A DNA stretch of 64,000 nt from Oncomelania hupensis (GCA_036898135.1 CM072516.1:64006482-64070481); one strand, 5' to 3'. Shown: positions 11,944 to 26,059, counted from the stretch's first letter. Numbers and translations: made by a program. Notes: generated by a model not told the origin, from the sequence alone.

Positions 11944-12490
11944 CCCACTTTCCGTGACCACTCCCCCATCTTGCGGTCACTTTCCCCCTGTATTATTCCC
12001 CCACCCCCTGGTCTCTTCCCCCCCTCCTCGCCGCAGTATTCGTCCATCTCCTCGTCCCTCCTTTCCCACCCCCACCCCCTGGCCGACCACAGTTGCAATC
12101 TTTAATTTCTAGCTTCTAATATTGTGTTTTGTATATAAATCTATACCTATGAACACACTCAAATATTAGAACACTTGAAGAAAGAAAGTACACTACTGAT
12201 GTTTGATTATGATTACTGAGAACATCACTGTCATCATTGATCATGAAATCAGTTTTGAAATATGTGCACTGAAAACGCTACTTTATGTTCTTGAAGTAGA
12301 TGAAACGAAACAACCACAATAAGTACAATGAATCGATCAGGTCTATTCTGATTTCCTGGAAAGGCAAAAAGACGATAGAACACAGCGGATTCCTTGTTCC
12401 AGTGCTATAATAAGAAACTACTATAATTGTGAATACAAAAACGAAAGCAAATGCAAAGCAGCTGTGCATGTTAAGGTGCGTAAAAATTAT
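11944..12490. other. Gene-free spacer, C-rich at left
   Basis: A C/T-rich patch at 11945-12085 (CCCCC and CTCCC runs) is followed by unassigned AT-rich DNA. No gene recognised. Confidence 0.5.
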
Positions 12491-12500
12491 TACGATGATG

Positions 12501-12573
<73 letters not shown>
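12491..12573. repeat. (ATG)n microsatellite
   Basis: About 27 ATG units. Poly-Met, poly-Asp and poly-His-type frames here are artefacts. Confidence 0.95.
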
Positions 12574-12574
<1 letters not shown>

Positions 12575-12659
12575 TATTATTTTGTATTTAGGAAGACATT
12601 TTTCATCAGTATTATTTGTTATCCATGCTTAACAATAACATGCTCCATTACACGTTAAA

Positions 12660-13751
12660 CTTGAAGGTAATGTTCATTGTGTTGACATCTACTTCAACAG
12701 CTCCCAAAAAAAGCTGTGGTGCAAAATTCCCTCCAAGTTTGGCTTGGAATATTTCTGCCACCTCCGGGTCTTGCAGTTTGTCCAGGTCGAACGTCAGTCT
12801 GGTGCACTTTGCTGTGTTTACCCTCTTCAAGTGGAGCCGGAAGGACATCATCGCGAGATCGTGGTCACTTCTGATGTCTGCTCCTGGAAAAGTTCTTCTC
12901 CTGCCAATGTTGACGCTTGATCTGTTGTGATGCTCCCCGCTGGGACTGTGCCAGGTCCATCGTCTGGATTTTGTGTGGGGACCAAGTGTGTTTGCCAGTA
13001 TCAGATTGTTGTATCTGGCAAACTCCAAGGTCTCAGACATCTGTCAATTTTGTCTCGTTTTTGGAGTGGGGTTCACATGTGGCGCCCCAGCTGTGGTACG
13101 CATCCTGGCCAACCGTAGCATTCCAGTTGCCTTGCGCTATGACTATGTCCTTCCTCGGCAGTTGGTCAAGGACAGCCTGCAGATATTCATAGAAATCCTC
13201 GACTTCGCTGTCGTCCTAGTCTGACGTTGGGGCATAGGTCTGGATGATGGTGATGTTGAAAGGGCTGCTCTCTGACGGATGGTAATGAGTCTACTGGAGA
13301 CTGGGGGGCACCCATGACAAAGGTTAAAATATCTTTGTGGACCAAGAATCCAACACCATGTTCGTGCCTGTCATCTTTCCCGCTGAAGTAAAGCTTGTGG
13401 TCTTTGTCGGTCGTAGTTTCACTTATGCCTTTCCAGCACAGTTCGCTGATACTTAAAATGTTCCATCGATAGTGGTCCAGCTCAGGGCCTGGCCAGTTCT
13501 TCTATTTTTCCCTCCGCAGTTAAGGTCTTGATCCAGGTTCCTATGACGATATTGTCTCTCGTGCGGATCTTGCTAAGTTGTCCATCAGTAACCCACTTAT
13601 CACCTCCGTCGTGGTGGCCAACGGAAGGCGCGGTCCTTGATAACCCGGGCGACGATCGATCCGGTATGGAGTGAGTGGTTCTTTTGATCATATGGTGTCT
13701 TGGGCAAGAAAGACCTTGCGGGGCAAAATCCTCTCCAGGCTATTGGCCGCT
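12660..13751 (-). pseudogene. RTE-like LINE, 5' (endonuclease) fragment
   Basis: Reverse complement matches reference positions about 33180-34310, covering the N-terminal leader and the apurinic-type endonuclease (TWN, GDWN and SDHDL regions are recognisable). Frameshifts and stops break it. It lacks the RT half and the GGATA tail, so it is a deletion fragment rather than an ordinary 5'-truncated copy. Confidence 0.85.
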
Positions 13752-13837
13752 TCGTGTGTGCCTAAACTATAAAAACACTTTGAATTATTTCTTTATTATG
13801 TATTGTGTGTGTATATATATATATATTTTTTTTAAAT

Positions 13838-13960
13838 CAAGCTGCAGAGCACATTTTGTGTAACTCCATACTATAATTATATAAGAGTAACAATTATTCA
13901 AGAAAGCGCCCTCTTAGAACTTGAATACTGCAGTGGATCAAAGATTTTAAGCTGACTATC
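13838..13960 (+). repeat. Small dispersed repeat F, copy
   Basis: Shares AATCAAGCTGCA, TTTTGTGTAACTCC, TAATTATATA and TATTCAAGAAA...GCCCTCTT with 15262-15440, and more weakly with 10080-10175. Class unknown. Confidence 0.55.
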
Positions 13961-13987
13961 AATGTACCCAAACTATAATTGTGCTTG

Positions 13988-13991
<4 letters not shown>

Positions 13992-14071
<80 letters not shown>
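13992..14071. repeat. (GA)n microsatellite
   Basis: About 40 pure GA units. Confidence 0.95.
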
Positions 14072-14076
<5 letters not shown>

Positions 14077-14204
14077 AACACAAAGTAACTGTTCTCCAAA
14101 TTTTCGAGGTTTTATCTTATATATATATACACACATACAGAAAACTCCTTGTTTCTGGGAACATGCTAAAACACTGTTTAAAATTGACGGAAAGAGCGGA
14201 ATTT

Positions 14205-14278
14205 TGCTACAAGGGTTCGGGTAAGGGTTAGTTGTAGATCTATCCCTAGCCCAAGCCCTTGCCCTAACCCTTTTCTCT
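14205..14278. repeat. Telomere-like inverted patch
   Basis: GGGTTCGGGTAAGGGTTAG is followed after a short loop by CCCTAG...GCCCTAACCC. Degenerate TTAGGG-type units face each other and could form a hairpin. Confidence 0.5.
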
Positions 14279-14590
14279 ATAAAAATGTGGGTTTTTTTTC
14301 GTCCCAAAAACCCATTTGCCTTCTTGGATTCTTAAATTGTATGAAACCAAAAGTGAGGACACTATCCGGCGTCAACAAACGGTTCGAAAACATTCTCAAA
14401 CGGTTTGTAAAAGACAGTTGACCTAGAAACAAATACAGCGTGACCTAATTCGTCGCCTAGAGGAGACGAAACTTACTTTTCCTTGCGTTTTTAAAGTTAT
14501 CTTGGATCTGGGAACATTCGCATGTTCCCAGATACCAAACTGTGTCCCCAGATAATCATACAAAAACACATGTACCTTGTTTCTGGAAAC

Positions 14591-15226
<636 letters not shown>

Positions 15227-15261
15227 TTTTTTTTTTTTATATATATGTTATTTATTTATTT

Positions 15262-15440
15262 ATTTATTAATCAAGCTGCAATCCTCATTTAAATACGAAT
15301 ATGATAGCTTTGTTATTTTGTGTAACTCCCTAATATAATTATATAGGCGTAAAATTATTCATTATATAGGCGTAAAAGTATTCAAGAAAAACGCCCTCTT
15401 TAAAGTTGAAAGCCATGATTTGAAGCTGTCTATTAATAAA
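15262..15440 (+). repeat. Small dispersed repeat F, copy
   Basis: Longest of three copies. It contains a local duplication of ATTATATAGGCGTAAAA and ends in the shared TATTCAAGAAAAACGCCCTCTT-type stretch. Confidence 0.55.
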
Positions 15441-16265
15441 AACTATTGGCGACCTATCTATTTTGCTACCGACACATCTTCGTCCACATGTCTTCTTTCC
15501 CGTTGGCGTCGCCTTGAGCCTCCCGTCCCCCTTTCCTCCCCCTTCCCCCAACTTATCCCTTTCCCCGCTTCCACCGTATGGAATATGTACGGCTGGTTTA
15601 TGGTCTGTTTACTATTTTACTACTTGCCTATTACGTATTAGATTGAGTTGAAGTGGGTAACATTGTCATTGTGAACTGTAAGAACAAAATTTATTTCCTT
15701 TTCAAGCTGCGTGCGTACGTCCGTGTGAGTGTGTGTGTGGAGGTGTGTGTGTGGAGGTGGGTGTGTGTGTGAGTGAGATAAGTCAACTTAGGAAGAGATC
15801 GCGTGAGTATGACCAATAAAACAAACGGGAAGCTACTATGTTGACATGTCCATATTGTGATAATGATTACCTCCCTTGTAGTGTGTGTGTGCGTGTGTCC
15901 CTGTACCCTCAAAATGGCGCCTGTTCTGCGCGTGTGTTTGGTTGATCGTCTTCAGACGATAACATTTTAGGACGTGGAAAAACAATGAGGAGGACAGCCT
16001 TTACAACTGTATTTAATTTAATATCGCTGTTGGTGGAGTAGCGTGGTTATTTGATCACATCCGAGATTCTGGAAAGATATTGTTTGACCCAATGATAAAC
16101 AAAGGAGTATAAGTGACGAGTTAGATGACTTGGGTGGAGGTGGGGGGGGGGAGAAGGTTCGAAAGAGCCAGAGGGTGGGGGAGGGGGATGAGGAGATAGT
16201 GAGTGGCAAATGGACAAAGCGATATAGAAGAAAATTGGGGTGAGGGAGGAGAGAGAAAAAAAAAC
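15441..16265. other. Gene-free spacer with GT-rich patch
   Basis: GT/GTGGAG-rich at 15725-15775 and a G-rich run near 16140. No coding signal recognised. Confidence 0.5.
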
Positions 16266-16330
<65 letters not shown>

Positions 16331-16336
16331 GAGAGA
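16266..16336. repeat. (GA)n with GCGA interruptions
   Basis: GA microsatellite broken by GCGAGCGA blocks. Confidence 0.95.
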
Positions 16337-16974
16337 TATTTGGTTGCTTGGACTGGAGCGACTAGAATTGATTTTCAACATTGAAAATGATAGCATGAAA
16401 GACCAACAGTTACCGAGAAACTCGCGGGTCCGTGATACCAAAACAAACAGTGAACTTCACGAAAAACAGTTTGAAAAGACCCAGGATTTGTAACGCAAAC
16501 ATAAAAGTGAAAAGTCATTGGAAACACAGATTTTAAGCCGGCGAGGATTTGTCCGAAACTCATACTGTCAAGGCAGTTTGTACAGACACACAGAGAGATA
16601 TAAAGTGTTCAACTGCCGGTGAAGTCAGCACAAAGAGACAGTCACCCGTGTCAAATCTCCATCACCTCTCGGCGCCGGACGGACAAAGGCGTGACAAAGG
16701 CTGTTTGTCCAATGTGTTGGCGGTCAGGGCGACGTTGACCAAATCCTGTGTGAACAGAAATAAATCGTGCTAAATCCCTCTACCCCCTGGGCTGCAGTCT
16801 GTATCGTCTTTCCATTCCACGCCTTGACCGGTGACCACGTTTAGCACACCGCGTAGCCTAGCAGCCGCCAAGTGACAAAGGAACATTAAGGTTTACTTCT
16901 CTATTGCAAAAACACCCAGCTTCAGCATCCCCTGGCTAAACCCCTAACTTTACGACTATAACTTCGTAAGCTTA

Positions 16975-17045
16975 CCCACCACTGGGTTTGAACCTAGGTC
17001 ATCGAGGTGCCAGGCGAACGGTCTGCCACTGAGCTGCGTGGGCGG
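16975..17045 (-). other. tRNA-Ala-like SINE head
   Basis: Minus strand reads GCAGCTCAGTGGCAGA (box A-like), then CCTGGCAC (GGC anticodon-like loop), then GGTTCAAACCC (box B-like). It resembles the segment at 44166-44238. Stem mismatches argue against a working tRNA; a SINE remnant is more likely. Confidence 0.55.
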
Positions 17046-17792
<747 letters not shown>

Positions 17793-17951
17793 GCATGAGT
17801 TGCTTGTTTAATGTATCTTTGATATTCAGCATAGTGGCACTCAGTATATTGACATATGAATTCCATCCGACATGGTAGTGTCAGTACTATTACGCATGCA
17901 GGTCGAATACAGATAATCTTAATTCTATATTTCTCTGTGAACTCAAAACGT

Positions 17952-18000
17952 ATCCCATAACTCGGTGCCCATACGACCTCCGAGTTATGGGATAGGATAG
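17952..18000 (+). mobile_element. 49-bp RTE-like LINE micro-insertion with inverted 5' end
   Basis: The insert holds the last about 35 bp of the LINE (TGCCC...CGAGTTATGGGATAGGATAG), preceded by a 14-bp inverted copy of the same end (ATCCCATAACTCGG). It is bounded by a perfect 13-bp direct repeat, GAACTCAAAACGT, at 17939-17951 and 18001-18013. This defines the LINE's exact 3' end and shows target-primed insertion with a 5' inversion. Confidence 0.85.
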
Positions 18001-18112
18001 GAACTCAAAACGTCATTTCAAGATACAAGGTACAACATGATTTATAGTCCTCGTTAACTTAAAAGGAAACTTGTCATTCGTTTAAGAGCCAGTCGGATAA
18101 ATCATACTCAGA

Positions 18113-18560
18113 ATCAGAACCTTTATTGTCCTAAACAGCAAGGAAAACTTTCAATTGAGTTCTCAAATTAATCTAATGTGCAGTCTGAGTTTTATCGTTT
18201 TTCCAAGCGGTACTTGGACTCTCTGATGTCTCTCAGTGTGATATGAGAACCCTGGTCAGCTTGCTGCGTGCATGAGACAGCTCTATATTACCTGCCTGTT
18301 TATATAATCACTGTTTAAATCTGAGTTTCAACTTTTCGCCAAAGCAGTATTTGTAGTCTATAAAGTCGCGCTGCGTGTTTTGTTTGAAGAACGTCGTCAC
18401 AGTGAGCGAGACTGGCGCCGGGTGGGGATCGGGCTGTAATGAATACCCGTTAACCAGGCCCTTTAGATACCCCGATTTGTGTTTTACTTTCACGATCTCT
18501 TCATAAGGCCAGACGGTGATTGAGTGCACTGAGGAACGGGCTAAGTGCTTTTGGAAACAG
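18113..18560 (-). mobile_element. Possible 3' end of another LINE with GATTCT tail
   Basis: Starts with ACTCAGAATCAGAACCTTTATTG, which in reverse is a CAATAAAGG end with GATTCT-type hexamers. The similar end at 22861 suggests a shared 3' terminus of a CR1/L2-like element. Inner sequence was not matched to a protein. Confidence 0.4.
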
Positions 18561-18604
18561 TATTACTCCTGATGGGCGTGGGTGATGATGACTTTTACAC
18601 AGAA

Positions 18605-18615
<11 letters not shown>

Positions 18616-18659
<44 letters not shown>
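18616..18659. repeat. (CT)n microsatellite
   Basis: About 22 CT units. Confidence 0.95.
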
Positions 18660-18662
<3 letters not shown>

Positions 18663-18717
18663 GTGTGTGTTGTTGTTTTATACATCAATTAATCACGTTC
18701 ATCTCAACTATTTAATA

Positions 18718-18780
18718 CCGGTCCTGATTTGGCTCGGAAGAGTCCGCTGGACCTAAAGCAACAATCAATCAATCAATCAA
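18718..18780 (+). mobile_element. Family A retroposon, 63-bp 5'-truncated stub
   Basis: Only the 3' terminal segment of family A (GGTCCTGATTTGGCTCGG... to AAAGCAAC) plus an AATC-repeat tail. It is flanked by a perfect 14-bp duplication, TCAACTATTTAATA, at 18704-18717 and 18781-18794. This is direct evidence for target-primed reverse transcription of the family. Confidence 0.88.
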
Positions 18781-18900
18781 TCAACTATTTAATAATTCAA
18801 GAGATTAAAGAGTTGCTCGCAGCAACACATCACCACCATTCTGCATAAAACAGTTTGATATTGTGTGTTCGATGATACTCTTTAGCGTTCAATAATCTTG

Positions 18901-18983
<83 letters not shown>
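18901..18983. repeat. (TTA)n microsatellite
   Basis: About 27 TTA units. Confidence 0.95.
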
Positions 18984-18985
<2 letters not shown>

Positions 18986-19999
18986 CAGACTACCACAATG
19001 AATATGGAGACAGCGATCCTTTAGCATCACGAGATAAAGAGGAGATGGCCTCAACCATCTGCTGGATGGCGCGCGCGGTAATGCCAGGCGTAATTTTGCG
19101 GACAATTCAATTCAATTAAGTCCAGTTCAATAACTTATTTTCAAGTCTGTTGACATACTTGTGAATTTAGACCACACAGTAATTCACACGCATGGACACA
19201 CAACATTTGGCCCAATCTTACAACTTGACATTGAACTATAACCATAAAAGAAACATTAGCCTACTACACACGTTAACCAACCGCAGACATGTGCATTATA
19301 CTGGCAATATCTATTATTGCCGGACTATCAGGCAGCAAAATAGCAACTGATTCTGGAGTATTTACATTGATTTGCTTATCTTTAAATAACGGCACAAAAA
19401 TAGGATATTCATATAAACTATTATGTTTGGGCGTAAACAGGTAGGCTTACAAACTACATTTTTTGACAACTTGGTGTTTACCATGGAATTTACTCTTGAC
19501 TTACATAAATGTTTTGGACAAGAACAGAAAATCAACCTTTGTAGGCAAACTTAAACACCATGTGGGCGTCTCGAGTTCAGTTCTGGGCTTACACGGTTTG
19601 TACTAAACTTTATTTTCCAAGGACCTTGAGTAGCTTTTTGAACTGAGCTGAAGCTTGCTCTACACAAAGCCGAATTGGGCGGTACAAGGTGTGGTTGTCA
19701 CTGTGAGTTGGTTGGTCGTTTCACTATACACTGCGTAGTTGAGACTAACCGAGGTTTTACGTTGGCCTCTCTCTCCTTTAGTAAGCCTGGTCCAGTCTCA
19801 GCTATGTTGACCAGTGACCCAGACGGAATTTAACACCAAAAGCCAACAAAGATCCAGTACTAAAGCGGCACTGCGTGTGACTGTACTGGGGAGGCTTTGT
19901 CAATGTAGTCAGTCAGTCGCCATACCAGTATAGTACACACACAGAGATAGTTAGTTAATTAGTTAGTTAGTTAGTCATTGTTAGTTAGTTAGTCATTGT
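18984..19999. other. Gene-free spacer
   Basis: No exon, RNA gene or repeat end recognised, apart from TTAG-type repeats at 19950-19995 next to the family A tail. Confidence 0.5.
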
Positions 20000-20560
20000 T
20001 TATAGGATCCAGCGGGCTGCAAAGAGCCGAATCAGGACCACAACTTGGTTGAAAGAGGACTCACCCCCGATCCGTATAAAGGATCTGCTGAAACAACCTT
20101 CATGGTAACACTGAAGGCACTCCACCAGTTGGTCACCTTACATGGAACTTTGTCCTTTAAATAGATAAAGGCATCCCATGAAAGGGGCGCTGAGGCTGTA
20201 CTCCAATTTATCGAACCCACGTTTCCCAAAACAAAATAGACTATAAACGTTATTATAAAATAATAACACAATACATACATATAAAATGCCTACATTGCTA
20301 AATAATAATACAATAGAATGCATTAGTGACCATTTGGCAGAAAGCGTCCAATATCCCCAAGCTGACCCAACAGATCCCATACACGAACGAGGAGTTTGGG
20401 CGGAGTTTTCAAGAAAAACATATAGATGACTTGTCTGGCTAAGAAGATAGTAGATTGATAGAACAGATAAGGAACGAGAAAGAACAAATGAGAATGACAG
20501 AAACTGTGGTAATTTAAAGCACTAAATTTCCACAAAGTGGGGTTACTGTTTATAGAGAAA
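20000..20560 (-). mobile_element. Family A retroposon, copy 3 (most diverged)
   Basis: Aligns with the other family A copies over most of its length, but the 5' hairpin region is replaced or too diverged to see. The tail side is a TTAG/CATTG-rich stretch. It retains an ATG-started frame of about 80 codons at the position conserved in copies 2 and 4. Confidence 0.8.
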
Positions 20561-21491
20561 ACCGTGACACTTAGTTACAAAAACTACGTAACACATGTTG
20601 GCATTACATGCCTAGTCTATGCCTATATCTCTGAGCTCTGTGTCTGTGTGACACAGAGTTTAGGTGGTCACTGGATTGGATGGATAACAGAGCAGCTAAT
20701 TATAGCATATAGATCTATATTGCAAAATTGTATACCCTCCAACCATTTTTTTAAATTAAATTTTTATGTTTATTTTACTGTTTTTGTTTGCTATTCATAT
20801 AAAAAATAATAAAAAAAAATTCTCAACCATTCCCCCGAAATTGAAGTTACCTTCTCAACGAAAGCGCGACAGCCGCAAGCGCAGTACCGCCCAGGAAAAG
20901 AAGGGATATGACCTAGTGCATGGATGTACTTAATATGTGTATGGCACTCACCTGTCTAGGACAGGAGCTGTACAGTCTCAAAGTCTCTGTTATGGAGAGG
21001 GAGAGAAAGAGAGACAGAGAGAGACAGAGAGAGAGATCAGTGTTTCTTGTCTCACAGTAGTTCTTAAGACAAGAAGAATTATTGCCCGTGCGCTCGGTGT
21101 TGCAAGTTTTTGGTAGCCCAAGGTTCTTCAATAAACTAATCCCTTGATGTTTATTATTAAGTAATGCGTCCTAGCAATTATATCAGCATGGTACATCTCA
21201 CTTACAATAAACTATTTTTTTATATCGTAACATTATAATCATGGTAGTCATGGTATTCTGCAATAAATCAGTATTAAATGTACAGTAACCATTGTACCTC
21301 GTCCCACAATATAAAATTATTTCCTTAACAATATTTAGTGACGCTACCACTCTTCCCAGCGTGACTATTTCCAATGGATATAACGAATATGCGGGGTAGA
21401 TACTATTATGTCTTTTCTTTCCCCCTCCGCATCCATCCCACCAAATATTGTATCCATTGGCACAAGACGACGACGTTTTATCCAGACAGGT

Positions 21492-21492
<1 letters not shown>
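20561..21492. other. Gene-free spacer
   Basis: A short GAGA/GACA-rich patch at 20997-21035. Otherwise no gene or repeat recognised. Confidence 0.5.

Positions 21493-21580
<88 letters not shown>
21493..21580. repeat. (GAT)n microsatellite
   Basis: About 29 GAT units. Confidence 0.95.
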
Positions 21581-21581
<1 letters not shown>

Positions 21582-22217
21582 CTGTTCGTTTTGTTTCATT
21601 GTAACATCTTTTCACCGAACTGATTTTGCACTAATTTTGATATTGTTGTAGTTTTTGTTACTGTTATTTTGCTTGAGTACACAATAATATTTTCTTGTTA
21701 TTTAATATATAGGTTGGGTCTGTGTTACCTCTGTTCCTCATGTGTGTGAGGGGAGGGAGGTATTTTAAATTGGCAAAATGAGACATTTGTGCATTCCAGT
21801 GTACTAAATGTTCTCTCTTGAAAACAAAAACAAAAAACTAATTAGGTTGAGCGTTATAAACAGCCGTCCCAATAAGAGTCTCGTTGGCTTTTGTAAGTTC
21901 CGTCGGGTGGCGGCAAGATCATAAGCCTAGGCTGCATAGGAATAGGCTATATGGGGCGACACCTCTCCTCAGTTACGCTGTGCTAACCTTGCAGGAGGAG
22001 TCTTCAAACAAGCCATGGCGTTTCGCTGCCTGCTTTTGTGTGGGTCTCAATGTCTCACCACGCCTGCTTACCTGCCCTTAATAATGGGGATTAACAGGTA
22101 GGGATCAGGAATTAACTCCTAATCCCCCTGTCTTCTTGGAAAGTCACCCAGCAGTCACCTACCATACTGTGGCATTCAAGATGAGCCGAGTCAGTGACTC
22201 ACAACAGATAAGACCCG

Positions 22218-22218
<1 letters not shown>
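21581..22218. other. Gene-free spacer
   Basis: Unassigned DNA, no coding signal recognised. Confidence 0.5.

Positions 22219-22294
<76 letters not shown>
22219..22294. repeat. (AAT)n microsatellite
   Basis: About 25 AAT units directly abutting the tail of the next LINE copy. Confidence 0.95.
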
Positions 22295-22297
22295 CCT

Positions 22298-22860
22298 TCC
22301 TATCCTATCCTATCCCGTAACTCCGAGGTCGTAGGGGCACCACAAATGATCGTTTAACCAGCGTACTCCATCTTTCCCTGTCCTCAGCAACCCTGATTGT
22401 TTCGATCAGTGTCAAACCAGTCCATTCTCGAATGTTGTCCTCCCACCTCTTTTTCGGTCTCCCTCTTCTTCTACCTCCTTGCACTGTGCCTTGCAGGATG
22501 GTCTTTGCAAGCCCTGATGATCTAGTGACGTGACCATACCATCGGAGTTTTCGTTTTTTCACCACTGTGAGCAGGTCATCATGTTGTCCAATGGCTTGTG
22601 TGATGGTATGTCGGACTTCGTCGTTGGTGATGTGCTGGGTATAGGAAATGCCCAGAAGTCTTCTGTAGAACCTCATCTTAATGCTTTGTATTCTTCGTTG
22701 TAGATCTGCTGTGAGGGTCCATGTTTCGCAAGCGTATAGGAAGATGGAGATTACAAGAGAGCGCAGCAGTCTTACCTTGGAATGTAGACTGACGGTCCTG
22801 TCTTTCCAAATTGGCTTCAACCTCGCCAGGGCAGCAGTTGTTTGTGCGATCCAGGAGAGA
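22298..22860 (-). pseudogene. RTE-like LINE 3' fragment with open C-terminal frame
   Basis: Reverse complement matches reference positions about 35740-36302 and stays open for about 180 codons (IAQTTAALARL, ACETWTLTADLQRR, RKLRWYGHVTRSSG and WEDNIREW regions). It is the best preserved C-terminus after the full copy. The pentamer tail is at 22298-22313. The 5' truncation touches a CAGAAT hexamer repeat belonging to another element. Confidence 0.88.
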
Positions 22861-23050
22861 ATCAGAATCAGAATCAGAATCTTTATTGTCCCCATGAAAA
22901 CACAAGGAAACATAACGGCACAAAAGCAATAAAACACAAAAGACTTCAGGGATTAAAACAACACACCACAAAGAACAGAAAAGCAGCTGTACACAACATG
23001 AATGTAGCTTATCAAATAAAGAAAGTCATGCATCCTACTTTCTAACCCCT
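22861..23050 (-). mobile_element. 3' end of another LINE family with GATTCT tail
   Basis: ATCAGAATCAGAATCAGAAT followed by CTTTATTGTCCCC reads in reverse as a GGGGACAATAAAG terminus plus GATTCT tail, a form common for CR1/L2-like 3' ends. The rest is too short to classify. Confidence 0.45.
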
Positions 23051-23064
23051 AACACAAAACACCC

Positions 23065-23069
<5 letters not shown>

Positions 23070-23105
<36 letters not shown>

Positions 23106-23195
23106 CACACACACACACACCCGCACACACACCCAACACACACACGAACGCACACACACCCAAACACCCACACATGCCCACACCCTCACACCCGC
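23070..23195. repeat. CA-rich microsatellite
   Basis: (CA)n with CACG, CCCA and AACA variants. Confidence 0.9.
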
Positions 23196-23908
23196 ACACA
23201 CCAGAAGTTAAAAAAGTTACCGGTACAGTATTTAATGCAGACTGTCACTGTCCTGTGGCAGGACCAGTAATGACGTCACTCCTAACCTAGTTACAGTGTT
23301 CTAAACACACAACGGGACACACGAGTCGTGCTAAATCTGTGTTTATTTCAGTTCAGTACAGATCAACTGCAATTCCTGGTAATTTTATTTTTACACGTAC
23401 ACAACAGGACCCAAGAAACAAAGACCTGAATTTCCAAGGAGTATACATGATTGTTTTTGATATTATGAAAATCTATTGCTCTAAAAGTAAATTACATAGA
23501 ATCACGCTTAATCCAGCTGATAATAAAGAGTCAAGCTACAAAGAGGTAAGTAATAAATGCTTCAACCTACAAGAAAAGTGCAAAAGATTCACTGACACAC
23601 TAGCTCTCGCACGGCTATGAATCATAGGTAATCCAGCCACTTGTTAACAGTAAATATCACACATTTATTTTCTCTACTCTATACCTAATTATCTAAGTAC
23701 TGCATTAACTTACATGTACAAAACGTAATATAACTAGGATTAACTTAGCAGTCCACAATTCACTTCGAGTAGTTCGGAGAATGGGTAGATCTTTGATGGA
23801 TCTATTCTGCTACTGTTCTCAATACTTGCTACTGTGTCATCCCTGGGCTTTGTTCTTGTTTTGCCTAATGTTCTTTTTCAGGAAGAGTGGACTACCGCAC
23901 AGTCCCTA

Positions 23909-24650
23909 TTCACACCTTTCTGCTATCCTATGCACCAACGGGAATCCCCTCTATGAAAAAAACTTCCGTTTTTTTTTCTCCGCGTGTTTTAGTGAGTTAT
24001 TTCCAAATATTCAAGAATAATAACATGTGTCACTGGCCACCTGTATCGTACCCTCACATTTTTTTTTTTTTTGCTGCAGTTTATTATCCCTTTCTATCGC
24101 CAGTGTCGCGCCTAAACCCTACCTAACATTATTTGTGAATTTTTGAAAAATATTCGGAAAAACATAACGCCCAGATGCTGGCTCGAACCCACACCTGTCA
24201 GGCGCCATTGGTTTCTGGCTTGTGGACAAGGCAAGTTAGTCCCGCCTTATCCCACTTGGCCACAACGCTAGCCTAACATAGTCAGTTACTTCGTGTTTTG
24301 TGAAGGTTGCGACGGCGAAGCTATGGAAAACTACAAGAGTTTTCAGGTCCTGTTTCACTTTCTGTCGATGATCGACGCACCTCCGAAGTCGCCACAAATA
24401 CAGGCCTCTACGATTGTTTTTTGCATTCTTTCACTGAGCCTGTACTTCCTCCACCGTTTTTATACTTATCCCACTCGTTTTCTGGCTCTAACAATCGTCG
24501 TTTTCGGCAATTTGCCATATTTAAAAGTCACGCATCAAGCTTTGATAAAAGCAAAACAAGCCAAACCGGAACTTGCTTTCATATAACCTCGTTTTAATTT
24601 ATAATGGCGATACCCACGAGTTTTTATGAGAGGTGCCGGAAAGTTGTGAA
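23909..24650. mobile_element. Family B repeat, copy 2, inserted in foldback arm
   Basis: 742 bp nearly identical to 1240-1985, flanked by TA at 23907-23908 and 24651-24652. The unoccupied counterpart in the opposite foldback arm (about 25967-25990) lacks it, which confirms insertion and both boundaries. Confidence 0.75.
24168..24272 (-). other. tRNA-like segment inside family B copy 2
   Basis: Same box A-like TGGCCAAGTGG and box B-like GGTTCGAGCC arrangement as at 1503-1608. Confidence 0.5.
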
Positions 24651-26059
24651 TAGATCATTGTTCGTGCACTTGTTCTATGGCACTTAGCTGAAATGTCGAG
24701 GTGCTGTGCTGCTTTCTCCTTTCTCTCGTTTGTTGACTACTGAGCTATCGGAGCTCAGTGCTCGCTGCTCAGTTAGAGGCCGCGTGTCAGGGTTGACTCT
24801 CCGTGCATGGGTCTATCTCCTGCCGCGGACCAGGACTGCTCGTCTGCAAAACATAAGATGAGTTTCTGCAACGCATTGCTTACACATGGAGTGCAGAGCG
24901 TCTCATAGTTGGCAGAAACAGCCCTCAGCGAGATCGTCTCCATTTATACAGATAAGAGACGAACAATCTTCTAAGTCCGAGCTCCACTGGAATCTCCAAC
25001 ATAATTCATATATATATATATCATGGCTAAAATAAACACAGGGAGAAGTAATTACTAATATACACCTTCTCTGGTACAGCCATTGGTCTGCAATAATACC
25101 AATAAGAGAAACAACAGTTGGTCACTAGGGGTTACCTCCTAGTCTCGAAAACCGGTTGCGTGGGTGTCGCAAGATGACTAGTTTTACCCTGCTTACTGTA
25201 CTATTTAGCCTTGTTTAGTCAATGTAATCTTAGAAAGTTAATGTAGTATATAGCAGACGGGGCCTGACTTTGTCAAACAGGTAAATGAACATACTTCTGT
25301 TTCATCGTGATATATTTATATTATTGTTGAAATTATGTTTGTGGAATTTGCTATGCATAGATGTGAAGTGTTAATCCGAATTTGCCTTACCACGTGGAAA
25401 AGCCGAACACGTGTTAAGCACGACCGGTTTGGACGCCATGTTGTATACCTGACGGAACCACTGTTGTTTAACCTATATGTATGTTTGCAGACCAGTGGCT
25501 GTACCAGTGAATGTTTATAATATTATTAATTCTGTATGTGTGTAATTAGCCACGAGTTATATTTATGTATGCATAGGAAATTAGAGTTGAGATTCCAGTG
25601 GACCACGGACGTAGCAGAATGTTCGTCGCTTATGTATAGAGATGTGGAGCTATCACTGAGGGCTACTTTGGCTTTCAGTTAGACGCTCTGTTCAGACCTA
25701 TTATTCAAGGTTGTGCAGAATTTCGTCTCTTGTGTTTCAGACGAGCAGGCGAGATATAACGTGCGCCCAACTCCACAGAAAACACGAGTTGGCTGTTTAG
25801 CCTCTACAGCACAGGACTGAGAGAGCAACCCTGGAAAACACTCTCCAAGACAACACAGATTGTCAAGGAACCAAACTACACGACGACCCAGCGTGTACCA
25901 GAAGCTACCTCATCAAAGGGCTTCAAACCCGCTACACACAAGCTAAGTGCCCAGGAATCAGTGCACTTAAACTGGTAGCAAAAGGACCACAGTGGTCCAC
26001 TCTTCGGAAAATAGTAAAACGGACCACAGTTACTGTAGTCCAATCTACATGAACTCTGG

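Noticed and set aside
22305..22937. A 210-residue independent gene
   Set aside because: It is the C-terminal part of the RTE-like LINE in minus orientation running into an unrelated LINE tail.
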